Source: Rhizobium sp. Q54
GTDB lineage: Bacteria > Pseudomonadota > Alphaproteobacteria > Rhizobiales > Xanthobacteraceae
Assembly: GCA_945907045.1 (NCBI GenBank)
Contig: CAMDSH010000011.1
Span: 1 to 64,000, forward strand
Direction of reading: 5' to 3'
DNA: 64,000 bases
In this document: positions 26,581 to 35,329 of the stretch, piece after piece
How the letters are laid out: every line of letters starts with the position of its first letter
Position numbering within the stretch: position 1 is the stretch's first letter
Notes under the pieces: model-generated
What the model was told of the DNA's origin: nothing
Database searches by the model: none
The model's input: the letters and a program-made list of their open reading frames with translations, nothing else
Made by a program: the position numbers and the translations under genes

Positions 26581-28635
26581 TTAGTGCGCGTCCGCCCAGA
26601 CTTTCTTCTTGGTGAAGTACAAGAGGCCCGACAGGACGATGAGGAAGATCATCACCTGAAAACCAAGACGCTTGCGCTCGTTCAGATGCGGCTCCGCCGT
26701 CCACATCAGGAATGCCGAGATGTCCTGCGAATACTGGTCGATCGTCGTGGGCGATCCGTCATCGAAGGTAACCTGCCCCGCCTGCAGCGGCGGCGGCATG
26801 CCGATCATGTGGCCGGAGAAGTATTTGTTGTAGCTCATGCCGGACGGCATCTGCATGCCCTTGGGCGCGTCTTCGTAGCCCTTGATGAGCGCTGCGATGT
26901 AGTCCGGCCCCTGTTCCTGATACTGCGTGAACATGTCGAACACGAACTGCGGGAAGCCGCGCTCATAGGTGCGCGCCTTTGCCATGACGGAGAGATCGGG
27001 CGGCACCGACCCGCCATAGGTGGCGCGCGCGATGGCATCGTTTGCGAACGGCTTCGGGAAAGCATCCGCCAGCCGGCCGGGACGCTCGAACATGTCGCCC
27101 GCGTCATTCGGCCCGTCCTTGATCTTGTATTCAGCCGCGACCGTCGCCGCCTGCGCCGACGAATAGCCGGGCCCGCCGGGCTCGGCCAGATTGCGGAAGC
27201 TGATGTATTCAAGCGAATGACAGGTGGCGCAGACCTCGCGGTAAATCTTGAAGCCGCGCTGCAACTGCGCCTGATCGTATTTGCCGAACGGGCCGGAGAA
27301 CGACCACTTGAGTTGCGGCGGCGCCGGAGTGTCGTGCTCATGCCCCTGCGCGATCGCAGCCTTCGGCAGCATCAGCACCGAGAGCGCGATCGCCAGCACC
27401 GCGACGGCGGCGCCCGCCTTGCCGAGCACCGATTCCGAAATCGACTTCGGCAGCGGCTTGGCCTTCTCGAACTTGCCGAGCAGCGGCAGGATGATGATGA
27501 AGTGCGCGAAGTAATAGAACGTGAGAATGCGCGCGGCGGTGACATAGCCGCCTTCCGCGGGCTTGGCGCCGAGCCAGCCGAGGCCGATGCACACCAGCAC
27601 GAACAGCCAGAAGAACTGGCGGTAAAGCGGCCGGTAGCGCGCCGAGCGCACTTTCGACGTATCGAGCCATGGCAGGAAGGCGAGGATGACAATGGAGCCG
27701 ACCAGCGCGGTCACGCCCAGCAGCTTGCTCGGGATCGCGCGCAGGATCGCGTAGAACGGCAGGTAATACCATTCCGGCACGATGTGCGTCGGCGTCACCG
27801 CAGGATTGGCGGGCACGTAGTTGTCGGCGTGGCCGAGGAAGTTCGGCGTGTAGAACACGAACCATGCGTAGACGATGCAGAACGCCACCATCATGAAGGA
27901 GTCCTTCGAGGTGGCGTAAGGCGTGAAACGCACCACGTCCTTTTCCGTCTGCGGCTCGATGCCGGTGGGATTGTTCTGACCGACGACGTGCAGCGCCCAG
28001 ATGTGCAGCACCACGACGCCCGCGATCACGAACGGGAGCAGATAATGCAGCGAGAAGAAGCGCTGCAGCGTCGGATTGCCGACCGAATAGCCGCCCCACA
28101 GCCAGGTGACGACGGCTTCGCCGACGCCCGGAATGGCCGAGAAGAAGTTGGTGATGACGGTGGCGCCCCAGAAACTCATCTGGCCCCAGGGCAGCGTGTA
28201 GCCGAGGAAGCCGGTCGCCATCATCAGCAGATAGAGAATGACGCCGAGGATCCACAACAGCTCGCGCGGCTCCTTATAGGAGCCGTAATACATGCCGCGG
28301 AACATGTGGATGTAGACGGCGACGAAGAACATCGACGCGCCGTTGGAATGCAAATAGCGCAGCAGCCAGCCGTAATTCACGTCGCGCATGATGTGCTCGA
28401 CGGACTTGAAGGCCATGTCGGCATGCGGGGTGTAATGCATGACCAGCACGATGCCGGTGATGATCTGCGCGCCCAGCAGGAACGAGAGGATGCCGCCGAA
28501 GGTCCACCAGTAATTCAGGTTTCGCGGCGTCGGATAGGCGACGAACGACGAATGGATCAGCCCGCCGATCGGCAGGCGCCGTTCAATCCATTTCATCACC
28601 GGATTTTGCGGCTGGTAAGTCGATTGTCCGCTCAT
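26581..28635 (-). CDS. fbcH: Cytochrome b/c1 fusion protein of the bc1 complex
   Basis: Quinol:cytochrome c oxidoreductase core. Residues 1-410 are cytochrome b with eight hydrophobic helices, heme-ligand His pairs and the Qo-site motif PEWY. Residues 425-684 are cytochrome c1 with heme-binding [11 protein letters not shown], a Met-ligand region and a C-terminal anchor ([17 protein letters not shown]). Between them lies a signal-peptide-like stretch ([24 protein letters not shown]), where the Bradyrhizobium precursor is known to be cleaved into separate b and c1 chains. The Rieske gene is immediately upstream. Confidence 0.96.
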   Translation of the reverse strand: MSGQSTYQPQNPVMKWIERRLPIGGLIHSSFVAYPTPRNLNYWWTFGGILSFLLGAQIITGIVLVMHYTPHADMAFKSVEHIMRDVNYGWLLRYLHSNGASMFFVAVYIHMFRGMYYGSYKEPRELLWILGVILYLLMMATGFLGYTLPWGQMSFWGATVITNFFSAIPGVGEAVVTWLWGGYSVGNPTLQRFFSLHYLLPFVIAGVVVLHIWALHVVGQNNPTGIEPQTEKDVVRFTPYATSKDSFMMVAFCIVYAWFVFYTPNFLGHADNYVPANPAVTPTHIVPEWYYLPFYAILRAIPSKLLGVTALVGSIVILAFLPWLDTSKVRSARYRPLYRQFFWLFVLVCIGLGWLGAKPAEGGYVTAARILTFYYFAHFIIILPLLGKFEKAKPLPKSISESVLGKAGAAVAVLAIALSVLMLPKAAIAQGHEHDTPAPPQLKWSFSGPFGKYDQAQLQRGFKIYREVCATCHSLEYISFRNLAEPGGPGYSSAQAATVAAEYKIKDGPNDAGDMFERPGRLADAFPKPFANDAIARATYGGSVPPDLSVMAKARTYERGFPQFVFDMFTQYQEQGPDYIAALIKGYEDAPKGMQMPSGMSYNKYFSGHMIGMPPPLQAGQVTFDDGSPTTIDQYSQDISAFLMWTAEPHLNERKRLGFQVMIFLIVLSGLLYFTKKKVWADAH

Positions 28636-28665
28636 GCTCGAACCTTCAGGGAAAGCGCTCGCGGA

Positions 28666-29193
28666 TCAACCGATCCGGATCTTGGTGTCGGAAAGGAATT
28701 CATAGGGCGGCAGCGGCAGATTATAGGGCGCCGGGCCCTCAACGATGCGCCCTGAGCTGTCGTATTGCGAGCCGTGGCAAGGGCAGAAGAAGCCGTCGTA
28801 CTTGCCCGCATGCGCGAGCGGGATGCAGCCGAGATGGGTGCAGATGCCGACAAGCACCAGCCACTGGTCCTTGCCTTCCTTCACGCGCTTCTGGTCCGCC
28901 TGCGGATCCTTCAGCTTGCTCAGATCGGCCTTGCGCGCCTCGTCGATCTCTTTCTTGGTGCGGTGACCGACGAAAATCGGCTTGCCGCGCCAGAACACCT
29001 TGATCACCTGACCTTCGGTGATGGGCGCAAGATCGACCTCGATCGGCGCACCGGCGGCGATCGTCGAGGCATCTGGATTCATTTGGGTGACAAGAGGCAC
29101 AAGCACCGCGGCGGCGCCGACCGCGCCGACCGCTCCGGTTGCGATGTATAGAAAATCGCGGCGCGTGTGCTCCGTTGCAGACACGGTCGTCAC
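28666..29193 (-). CDS. petA: Rieske iron-sulfur subunit of the bc1 complex
   Basis: 175 residues starting with GTG at 29193, preceded by GGGGAGA. The N-terminus has a Tat motif HTRRDFLYIATGA and an uncleaved membrane anchor (GAVGAVGAAAVLVPLV). The 2Fe-2S ligands are CTHLGC and CPCHGSQYD, giving two Cys and two His plus the disulfide pair. The fused cytochrome b/c1 gene follows 30 bases downstream, making an operon that ends at the terminator at 26539. Confidence 0.96.
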   Translation of the reverse strand: MTTVSATEHTRRDFLYIATGAVGAVGAAAVLVPLVTQMNPDASTIAAGAPIEVDLAPITEGQVIKVFWRGKPIFVGHRTKKEIDEARKADLSKLKDPQADQKRVKEGKDQWLVLVGICTHLGCIPLAHAGKYDGFFCPCHGSQYDSSGRIVEGPAPYNLPLPPYEFLSDTKIRIG

Positions 29194-29445
29194 GTTTCGT
29201 CGTCTCCCCGTGTGGCGATGAAACCACCCGCGCTGGGAACCGGCAGGGAAGTCCTGCGGGACGGCGTGTGGCCCGGCTGCGGCAGTTCTGGTTAAGGCAG
29301 AATGCGCGGCCGGCGGGTTTTATTGGCACCCTTGCCGAAAGAGCGCAAGCCCGCTATCGCCGCAATGACCAAAGGTCGCATAAGTCGTTCTTAAATGTTG
29401 CTTTTAGGGCCGCGCCCGCTGCCCGCTAAACCGGCAGGCTGCCTT

Positions 29446-29907
29446 ATGCGGATCGCCCTTTTGGAGCCGGATATCCCCCAAAACACGGGAACGATTCTGC
29501 GCCTATGCGCCTGCTTCGGGGTTGAAGCGCATCTCATCGAGCCATCGGGATTTCCAATCACCGACCGCGCCTTCCGCCGGGCGGGGATGGATTACCTGGA
29601 TCAGGTCTCCATCACCCGGCACACCTCGTGGCAGGCATTCGATGACTGGCGGCGGGGCGAGGCTTTGCGCCTGCTGTTGTTCACAACCAAGGGCGCCGCC
29701 TCTTATCTCGATCATGCCTACGGCAAGGGCGACATTTTATTGTTTGGCCGGGAATCCGCCGGCGCACCCGAGGCCGTCCATCAAGCCGCCGATGCCCGGC
29801 TTAAAATCCCGATGCGGGAGGGCTTGCGCTCGCTCAATATCGCGATGGCGGCGGCCATCGTAATTGGCGAAGCGATGAGGCAGACGGGAGGCTTCCGCTT
29901 TGAATAA
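29446..29907 (+). CDS. trmL: tRNA (cytidine(34)-2'-O)-methyltransferase
   Basis: SPOUT methyltransferase that modifies the wobble base of leucine tRNAs. The 153-residue protein begins [21 protein letters not shown], the family start, so ATG 29446 is used instead of an upstream in-frame ATG at 29395. The knotted SAM site is [15 protein letters not shown] and [19 protein letters not shown]. The hemF gene overlaps its last bases. The 250-base region upstream, divergent to petA, contains the promoter. Confidence 0.94.
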   Translation: MRIALLEPDIPQNTGTILRLCACFGVEAHLIEPSGFPITDRAFRRAGMDYLDQVSITRHTSWQAFDDWRRGEALRLLLFTTKGAASYLDHAYGKGDILLFGRESAGAPEAVHQAADARLKIPMREGLRSLNIAMAAAIVIGEAMRQTGGFRFE

Positions 29908-30823
29908 GATCGCGGGCATGACCTCGCCTTTACCCGATGCAGCCACGCTGGAAGCGCGCAAGAACAGCGCCCGCGTTTGGTTTGAAAAATTGCGCGACGA
30001 TATTTGCGCGGGGCTCGAAGCCGTTGAGGACGCGCTGCCGAAAGGCGCGCCGATGGCAGAGCAAAAGGCGGGGCGGTTCATCCGCAAGCCCTGGGAGCGC
30101 ACCGATCATACCGGCAAACCGGGCGGCGGCGGCGTGATGTCCGTGATGCACGGGCGCGTGTTCGAGAAAGTGGGCGTGCATTGCTCCACCGTGCATGGCG
30201 AGTTCTCGCCGGAATTCCGCAAGGATATCCCCGGCGCGGAAACCGACCCGCGTTTCTGGGCGTCGGGCATTTCTCTGATCGCGCACCCGCAAAATCCGCA
30301 CGTCCCCGCCGTGCACATGAACACGCGCTTTGTCGTCACCAGCAAAGCCTGGTTCGGGGGTGGCGCGGATTTAACGCCCGTGCTCGATGCCCGCCGCACG
30401 CAAGGCGACCCCGACAGCGTGGCGTTTCACGCCGCAATGAAAGCGGCATGCGACGCGCACGCCAAGATCGCGCCTTACGAGAAATACAAAAAATGGTGCG
30501 ATGAATATTTCCACCTCAAGCACCGCAATGAACCGCGCGGCATCGGTGGAATTTTTTACGACTACCTTGAAACCGATTGGGACGAGACTTTCGCCTTCAC
30601 GCAGGATGTCGGCCGCGCGTTTGCAAAAATTTACCCAGAGCTGGCGCGAAAGAATTTCGGCAAGCCGTGGACGGATACCGAGCGCGAGGAACAACTCATC
30701 CGGCGCGGGCGCTACGTGGAATTCAATTTGCTTTACGACCGCGGCACGATTTTCGGCCTTCGCACCGGCGGCAACGTCGAGTCGATCCTCTCCTCGCTGC
30801 CGCCCGTGGTGAAGTGGCCGTGA
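29900..30823 (+). CDS. hemF: Oxygen-dependent coproporphyrinogen III oxidase
   Basis: Converts coproporphyrinogen III to protoporphyrinogen IX in aerobic heme synthesis. The protein has [58 protein letters not shown] (substrate site), [21 protein letters not shown] and [33 protein letters not shown], all diagnostic. TTG at 29900 has GGGAGG eight bases upstream and overlaps trmL by eight bases; ATG at 29918 is an alternative with a weaker site. A palindromic repeat (30831) follows directly. Confidence 0.96.
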   Translation: MNKIAGMTSPLPDAATLEARKNSARVWFEKLRDDICAGLEAVEDALPKGAPMAEQKAGRFIRKPWERTDHTGKPGGGGVMSVMHGRVFEKVGVHCSTVHGEFSPEFRKDIPGAETDPRFWASGISLIAHPQNPHVPAVHMNTRFVVTSKAWFGGGADLTPVLDARRTQGDPDSVAFHAAMKAACDAHAKIAPYEKYKKWCDEYFHLKHRNEPRGIGGIFYDYLETDWDETFAFTQDVGRAFAKIYPELARKNFGKPWTDTEREEQLIRRGRYVEFNLLYDRGTIFGLRTGGNVESILSSLPPVVKWP

Positions 30824-30830
30824 TTTTTTG

Positions 30831-30879
30831 GAGCAGGATCTTGTCCGAAAACCGGTTCCCACTTTTCGGGATCATGCTC
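30831..30879. repeat. 49-base palindromic repeat between convergent genes
   Basis: Starts GAGCAGGATCTTGTCCGAAA, has an ACCGGT centre and ends TCGGGATCATGCTC; the two halves are reverse complements with a few mismatches. Near-identical palindromes are abundant in Rhizobiales genomes. It lies seven bases after hemF and four before the end of the convergent TSUP gene, where it could act as a bidirectional terminator. Confidence 0.85.
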
Positions 30880-30882
30880 TGA

Positions 30883-31641
30883 TCACCAGCGCGTCACCGC
30901 TCCATAGATCATGAACGCGCCGCCGGTGAGCACCACCGCGTCGAGAATCGCGGTGTGCACATGCAACGGCATGCGCGCGACGAACGCTTTGGCGAGAAAC
31001 GCGCCGGGCAGCGCGACGAAGCCAATGAGCAGCGCAAACGCGATTACCTGAGCGGTGAGCACGCCCGCGAGACCGAACACGGAAATTTTCACCAGCCCGA
31101 TGACGATGGAGATGACCGCGTCGGTCGCGATCACGCCCGCGCCTTCGACACCCGCCGCCATCAGCAACGAGAGCAAGATGACGCCCGATCCGGCAGTGCC
31201 GCCGACCACAACGCCGTAGCCTGCCGAACTCATCGCCAATCCGCCGTCGCCGAGGCTGACGTTGTGATATTTGAGCAACCGGCGCAGCGGCACGCTCAGG
31301 CACAGCATCGAGCCGATCACCAGCAGCGCGCCCGCGCTGGAGAGCAGCGTGTAGCCGTAGGCGCCGAGCGCGCAGGTAAGCACCGACGCGGCAAGAATGA
31401 TCCCCGCGCGCCGCCAGTCGATGAATTTGAAAAACGCCACCGCGCGGCTCGAATTGGAGAACAACGCCGAGATCGCGATGATCGGAACGATCGGCTCCGC
31501 GCCGATCAGCGGCACCAGCACCAGCGGCATCAGCGCGCCGGTGCCGTAGCCCGCGACGCCGCCGACGATTGAGGCGAACAGCGCAACGCCCGCCACCAGC
31601 AATAATTGAAACAGCGATACATCGGCGAAGGCTGAGAACAA
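30883..31641 (-). CDS. TSUP (TauE/SafE) family sulfite-type exporter permease
   Basis: 252 residues with about eight hydrophobic segments. The N-terminal GVALFASIVGGVAGYGTGALMPLVLVPLIG and central YGVVVGGTAGSGVILLSLLMAAG are the two related halves with the Gly-rich motif of the family. TSUP proteins move small anions such as sulfite, sulfonates or carboxylates; the substrate here is unknown. It stands alone: the gene behind it (DM13) is separated by a 128-base repeat element. Confidence 0.87.
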   Translation of the reverse strand: MFSAFADVSLFQLLLVAGVALFASIVGGVAGYGTGALMPLVLVPLIGAEPIVPIIAISALFSNSSRAVAFFKFIDWRRAGIILAASVLTCALGAYGYTLLSSAGALLVIGSMLCLSVPLRRLLKYHNVSLGDGGLAMSSAGYGVVVGGTAGSGVILLSLLMAAGVEGAGVIATDAVISIVIGLVKISVFGLAGVLTAQVIAFALLIGFVALPGAFLAKAFVARMPLHVHTAILDAVVLTGGAFMIYGAVTRW

Positions 31642-31661
31642 ACTGGGCGCTCTTTCTTTTA

Positions 31662-31789
31662 CCTCCCCCTAGAAGGGGGAGGTCGCCCGCCGTAGCCCAT
31701 TGGGCGAAGGCGTGGCGGGTGGGGGTAAAGGTATCGCTAGCGATAGTTGAATAACCCCCACCCCAACCCTCCCCCTTTCAGGGGGAGGG
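31662..31789. mobile_element. Short hairpin-flanked repeat element, copy B (no gene)
   Basis: Left hairpin CCTCCCCCT-AGA-AGGGGGAGG (31662-31682), an inner stem around TCGCCC and GGGCGA, then a TGGGGGT/ACCCCCA pair around a spacer with the perfect palindrome TATCGCTAGCGATA (31732-31745), and right hairpin CCCTCCCCCT/AGGGGGAGGG (31767-31789). It has the same architecture as copy A at 12357 and the DUF559-carrying copy at 42202. Confidence 0.72.
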
Positions 31790-31812
31790 AGTCGAGAGGC
31801 CCATTGTTTCAT

Positions 31813-32304
31813 CTAGCGCGCGGCGAGATCGGCCGGCGAAATCAGCACGCCGAAGCGCTCGCACCAGATCACCACGCTGGGATAATCCTTCAGGTTGACG
31901 CCGGCCGGAATCGCATAGCGCTGGCTGCCCTTGAAGGCGCGCAGGCCGCCGAGATCGATATACATCGCGTCCTTCACCGCCGCCTCGTTGCGGATGCCCG
32001 CCTTCGGCACGAGATAGACGTGATAAGCCGGCCCCGGCCCCACTTCGAAATCCGGCTCAAGAAAAACCGTGCGCTCATAGACGCTCACCTTGCCGCGGCC
32101 CCAATGCACCGGATCGGACGGATTGGCATGGATGAACGTGCCGGAGGCTTTGAGCGGCGAGCGGTCGGCCTCGGTCAACTGCTCGAAGGCAGGCGGCGGC
32201 GGAAACACGTAAGGGAAAATGAAAAATCCCAGCGCCACGCCGAAGATGGTGCCGACCGCGCCGCCGAAACAGAAAATCACAATCGAGCGCCAGAAATTGC
32301 TCAT
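31813..32304 (-). CDS. DM13 domain membrane-anchored protein
   Basis: 163 residues. One N-terminal transmembrane helix (IVIFCFGGAVGTIFGVALGFFIFPYVFP) is followed by a DM13 domain: LKASGTFIHANPSDPVHWGRGKVSVYERTVFLEPDF, YHVYLVPK and NLKDYPSVVIWCERFGVLISPADL. The invariant Cys in VIWCERFGV is the residue proposed to make DM13 a redox or electron-transfer module. The domain should lie in the periplasm. The gene has its own short upstream gap, 63 bases from the CCA gene in the same direction. No partner is evident. Confidence 0.85.
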   Translation of the reverse strand: MSNFWRSIVIFCFGGAVGTIFGVALGFFIFPYVFPPPPAFEQLTEADRSPLKASGTFIHANPSDPVHWGRGKVSVYERTVFLEPDFEVGPGPAYHVYLVPKAGIRNEAAVKDAMYIDLGGLRAFKGSQRYAIPAGVNLKDYPSVVIWCERFGVLISPADLAAR

Positions 32305-32367
32305 GACATCCTCCCCTGATCGGCGCGAGTGTAAAGCCCTCGCGGCGCCTGCGCCTTCACGAGCGCG

Positions 32368-33615
32368 TCATGAGTTTTCACTTTTGGCGGCCATGTCCGT
32401 GATAGCGGCGAGCGCTTTTGCGTCATTGGGAAAATCCGCCGCGATCCAGGCATCCTCCGCCGCGCGCAATGCGGCGCCGAGCGCCGGGCCTTTCGCAACG
32501 CCACGCTGCATGAAGTCCGCCGCCTTGACCGGAAACTCCGGCGCCGTCCAGCGCTGCGGCAGCGTGGCGAGCGCATGCCAGTCTTTGTCCGCCGCGCCCG
32601 CGGGCGAGCGCGACCACGCCAGCAGCACGCGGTCGGTGTAGCGCTCGGGGCCAAGTTTATAAAGAAGCACACGCGCTTGCTTTTCGTCCGGAGCAACTTG
32701 CCGCCATTCCTGACCCATCGAGGCAAGCCGCTCGTGCTCGGCATTGGCGAGGCGCAATTTTTGCCATAGCCGTTCGGCGTCTTCCGGAACGCTGACGGCA
32801 AGCGCGCCCAACCGTTGCACCGGATCGGCGGGTGCGCCGATGGCGGCCTCGGCCTTCGCCATGTTCTCGAAGCTGGCGAGATAGCTCACGCCGCCGAGCA
32901 CGCGCAGCAGTAACCCCGCATCGGTCATCGCGATCAGCGTCGGCACCGCATGCTTTGCTACAACGAGCTTGAGCAATTCCATCCGAACGCGCTCGCGCGA
33001 GAGCTGATCCAGCCCCTCGCGCCCCGCGATGCACGCCGCCAGGCCCGCCGCGTCGGGATGCCCGCCGTTGCTGTAAGCCGCGTGGAAACGGAAGAAACGC
33101 AGGATGCGTAAGTAATCCTCGGCGATGCGTTTTGCCGGATCGCCGATGAAGCGCACGCGCCGCGCTTTGAGATCGTCGAACCCGCCGACATAGTCGTAAA
33201 CTTTTCCGTCACGCCCGACGGAAAACGCATTCATGGTGAAGTCGCGCCGTTCCGCATCCGCCTTCCAGTCGCGCCCGAACGCCACCTTGGCGTGACGTCC
33301 GTAAGTCTCGACGTCCTGCCGCAACGTCGTCACCTCGAACGGCGCGCCGTCAATCACCACGGTAATGGTGCCGTGCTCGATGCCGGTCGGCACCGGCTTG
33401 AACCCGGCAGCGTTAGCGCGGCGGATCACTTCGTCCGGCACGGCGGTGGTGGCGACGTCGATTTCCGCAACCGGCATATCGAGCAGCGCATTTCGCACCG
33501 CGCCGCCGACCGCGCGCGCCTCCTCACCGTCGCAATCGAGCACCTTGAGCAGCCGCGACAGCGATCCGCCAGTCAACCACGCCGCGCCGGAAAGGTTCGC
33601 GGCAGCCGCCGTCAT
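32368..33615 (-). CDS. cca: CCA tRNA nucleotidyltransferase / poly(A) polymerase family
   Basis: Adds or repairs the CCA end of tRNAs. The 415-residue protein has the class II head: VGGAVRNALLDMPVAEIDVATTAVPDEV with catalytic acids in EIDVAT, then RRDFTMNAFSVGRDG and DYLRILRFFRFHAAY (neck). The C-terminal half is helical. ATG 33615 shares one base with the upstream DUF6111 stop codon (TGATG). It is the last gene of the DUF1285-NUDIX-DUF6111-cca operon. Confidence 0.95.
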   Translation of the reverse strand: MTAAAANLSGAAWLTGGSLSRLLKVLDCDGEEARAVGGAVRNALLDMPVAEIDVATTAVPDEVIRRANAAGFKPVPTGIEHGTITVVIDGAPFEVTTLRQDVETYGRHAKVAFGRDWKADAERRDFTMNAFSVGRDGKVYDYVGGFDDLKARRVRFIGDPAKRIAEDYLRILRFFRFHAAYSNGGHPDAAGLAACIAGREGLDQLSRERVRMELLKLVVAKHAVPTLIAMTDAGLLLRVLGGVSYLASFENMAKAEAAIGAPADPVQRLGALAVSVPEDAERLWQKLRLANAEHERLASMGQEWRQVAPDEKQARVLLYKLGPERYTDRVLLAWSRSPAGAADKDWHALATLPQRWTAPEFPVKAADFMQRGVAKGPALGAALRAAEDAWIAADFPNDAKALAAITDMAAKSENS

Positions 33616-33878
33616 CAGCGCGTCGTCCCCGGCACGAATTTGCCGTTCTCCATGTGCGCCGGAACGTAAGTGGTGCCGACCGGGGCGCCGGTGAAATGCG
33701 CGAAATAGATGAAGCTGCCGAGCATCAGAAGCAGCGCCGCGATGGTGAGCCAGGCGATGCGCGAGAGCGGCCAGTGCTGCGGATCGAGAACGCCCGCGCG
33801 CGTGGCCATCAGAAAAGCGGCGTAAAGCACGAACGGCGCGATGAACAGCAGGAATTCCGTGAGAACCGGGCGGATCAT
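33615..33878 (-). CDS. DUF6111 family small membrane protein
   Basis: 87 residues with two transmembrane helices (VLTEFLLFIAPFVLYAAFLMA and IAWLTIAALLLMLGSFIYFAHF) and a C-terminal VGTTYVPAHMENGKFVPGTTR tail. The family is restricted to alphaproteobacteria and has no known function. Its start overlaps the NUDIX stop by four bases (ATGA) and its stop shares a base with the cca start, so it is translated as part of this operon. Confidence 0.85.
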   Translation of the reverse strand: MIRPVLTEFLLFIAPFVLYAAFLMATRAGVLDPQHWPLSRIAWLTIAALLLMLGSFIYFAHFTGAPVGTTYVPAHMENGKFVPGTTR

Positions 33879-34540
33879 GGACGGTAAATCCGATCATAAA
33901 GATTGCGGAGGATACCCGCGGTGACGCCCCAGATATTACGCTCTCCGAACGGCATCGCGTAGACCGTCCGCGTCATTCCCTGCCATTCGCGGGCTTGCCG
34001 GTGGTGATTTTCCGGCGCCATCAGGAAAGCCAGCGGCACCTCGAAAGTGTCGTCCACCTCCGCGGCGCTTAAACGAAGTTTGAAACCCGGCTTCACCCGC
34101 GCCACCGTTGGCACGATGCGGTAGCCGCGCGTCGTCATGTAGAGATCGAGATAGCCGACCGGTTCGACGAATTCGCGCGTCAGGCCGATTTCCTCATCGG
34201 CTTCGCGCAAGGCCGCTTCCAGCGGATTTTTGTCGCCGGCGTCGATCTTGCCACCCGGAAATGAGATCTGCCCGGGATGATCCGGCAAATGCGCCGAGCG
34301 CTGGGTCAACAAAACAGTTGGTTCGGGGTGATCGACAATCGGCACCAGCACGGCGGCGGGGCGGACAGGCTTCACCTCGGCAATCGCCCGCATCACCGGA
34401 TCGATGTCGTGGTCGCCGCGCGCCGGGATGATGCTGGCATCGCGCAAGCCCGCCGGCACGTCGAGCGAAAGCCGCTCGCGCGCACGCGCGAAAAACTCCG
34501 CCGCCGGCATTGAGGCCTGAACGCGGGCGGCATTCTCCAT
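33875..34540 (-). CDS. NUDIX hydrolase, CoA pyrophosphatase type
   Basis: 221 residues. The NUDIX box is in ISFPGGKIDAGDKNPLEAALREADEEIGL, which fits GX5EX7REUXEEXGU with a U position replaced. The preceding LLTQRSAHLPDHPGQISFPGG carries the LLTxRSxxLxxHxGQxxFPGG motif of CoA pyrophosphatases (UPF0035/NudL). The predicted role is hydrolysis of CoA or its oxidised derivatives. ATG 34540 shares one base with the DUF1285 stop. A longer upstream frame overlaps DUF1285 and is not used. Confidence 0.93.
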   Translation of the reverse strand: MENAARVQASMPAAEFFARARERLSLDVPAGLRDASIIPARGDHDIDPVMRAIAEVKPVRPAAVLVPIVDHPEPTVLLTQRSAHLPDHPGQISFPGGKIDAGDKNPLEAALREADEEIGLTREFVEPVGYLDLYMTTRGYRIVPTVARVKPGFKLRLSAAEVDDTFEVPLAFLMAPENHHRQAREWQGMTRTVYAMPFGERNIWGVTAGILRNLYDRIYRP

Positions 34541-35193
34541 CAGGCGAATTCCTTCAGCGCGTCGGCCTTTGCCATGACGAAAAATTCCCCGCCGGAGGCG
34601 ACGCCGAACATTCGCTCGCCGGAAATCTCGCGCTCCTCGCCGAGCGCCACCAGATCGTAGAACAGCGCGCGCGTCACTTTCGCCCAAAGCTCGCGCCGCA
34701 CATGCAAGTAAGGCTTGAGCCCACCTGTCGCAGGCTCGGGCTCGAAGCGCAAGGCGTGGCCCGGCCCGCACTCCACCCAGTCATCGACATTGGTGCGGAA
34801 GCGCAAAACCTGCCCGCGCGCGTCCTGCTCCACCTGCATCTCGACGGCAAGGAACGGCGCGTCGTCGACAACGATTCCAACTTTTTCCACCGGCGTGACG
34901 AGGAAATATTTTTCTCCCTCGCGCTTGAGCACCGATGCGAACAATTTGACTAAAGCCGGCCGGCCGATCGGCGTCTTGAGATAGAACCATGTGCCGTCGG
35001 TGGCGATACGCATATCGAGATCGCCGCAAAACGGCGGATTCCACAGGTGAACGGGCGGCGGTCCCTTGGCGCCTTCGCGCCTGACGGCACCCGCGATGGC
35101 GTCCAGCCCGGCAACCTCGTTCTGCCCTTCCTTCGCCACTGTTTTCCTATCGAGTTCAAGCACTTCTAGGCTGTTCGCATCTTCGTGATTCAT
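34540..35193 (-). CDS. DUF1285 family protein
   Basis: 217 residues from ATG 35193. Conserved PPPVHLWNPPFCGDLDMRIATDGTWFYLKTPIGRPALVKLFASVLKRE at residues 45-90 is the core of DUF1285, whose known structures are soluble beta-rich proteins of unknown role. It is the first gene of the operon with NUDIX, DUF6111 and cca, and is divergent from moxR over a 136-base region. That region contains the near-palindrome GCGTAAGCTTATGC. Confidence 0.88.
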   Translation of the reverse strand: MNHEDANSLEVLELDRKTVAKEGQNEVAGLDAIAGAVRREGAKGPPPVHLWNPPFCGDLDMRIATDGTWFYLKTPIGRPALVKLFASVLKREGEKYFLVTPVEKVGIVVDDAPFLAVEMQVEQDARGQVLRFRTNVDDWVECGPGHALRFEPEPATGGLKPYLHVRRELWAKVTRALFYDLVALGEEREISGERMFGVASGGEFFVMAKADALKEFA

Positions 35194-35329
35194 CGGACCC
35201 AACAGCCAAGATAGCGTAAGCTTATGCGTAGAAATGAGCCAGATTCGTGCATTTTGGACCCCCGGCGGTGTTGGTGCGTTTGTTGCATGAATTCGCTTGA
35301 AGCAGGCAACCGGTAACAAGGAGCCAGAC

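Noticed and set aside
26335-28755. Long open frame on the plus strand opposite the cytochrome b/c1 and mtnP genes (806 codons)
   Set aside because: Gln/His/Arg-rich mirror of a conserved operon, no recognisable protein.
35210-35230. Near-palindrome GCGTAAGCTTATGC between DUF1285 and moxR as an operator
   Set aside because: Only a single short copy with two mismatches, not distinguishable from chance.
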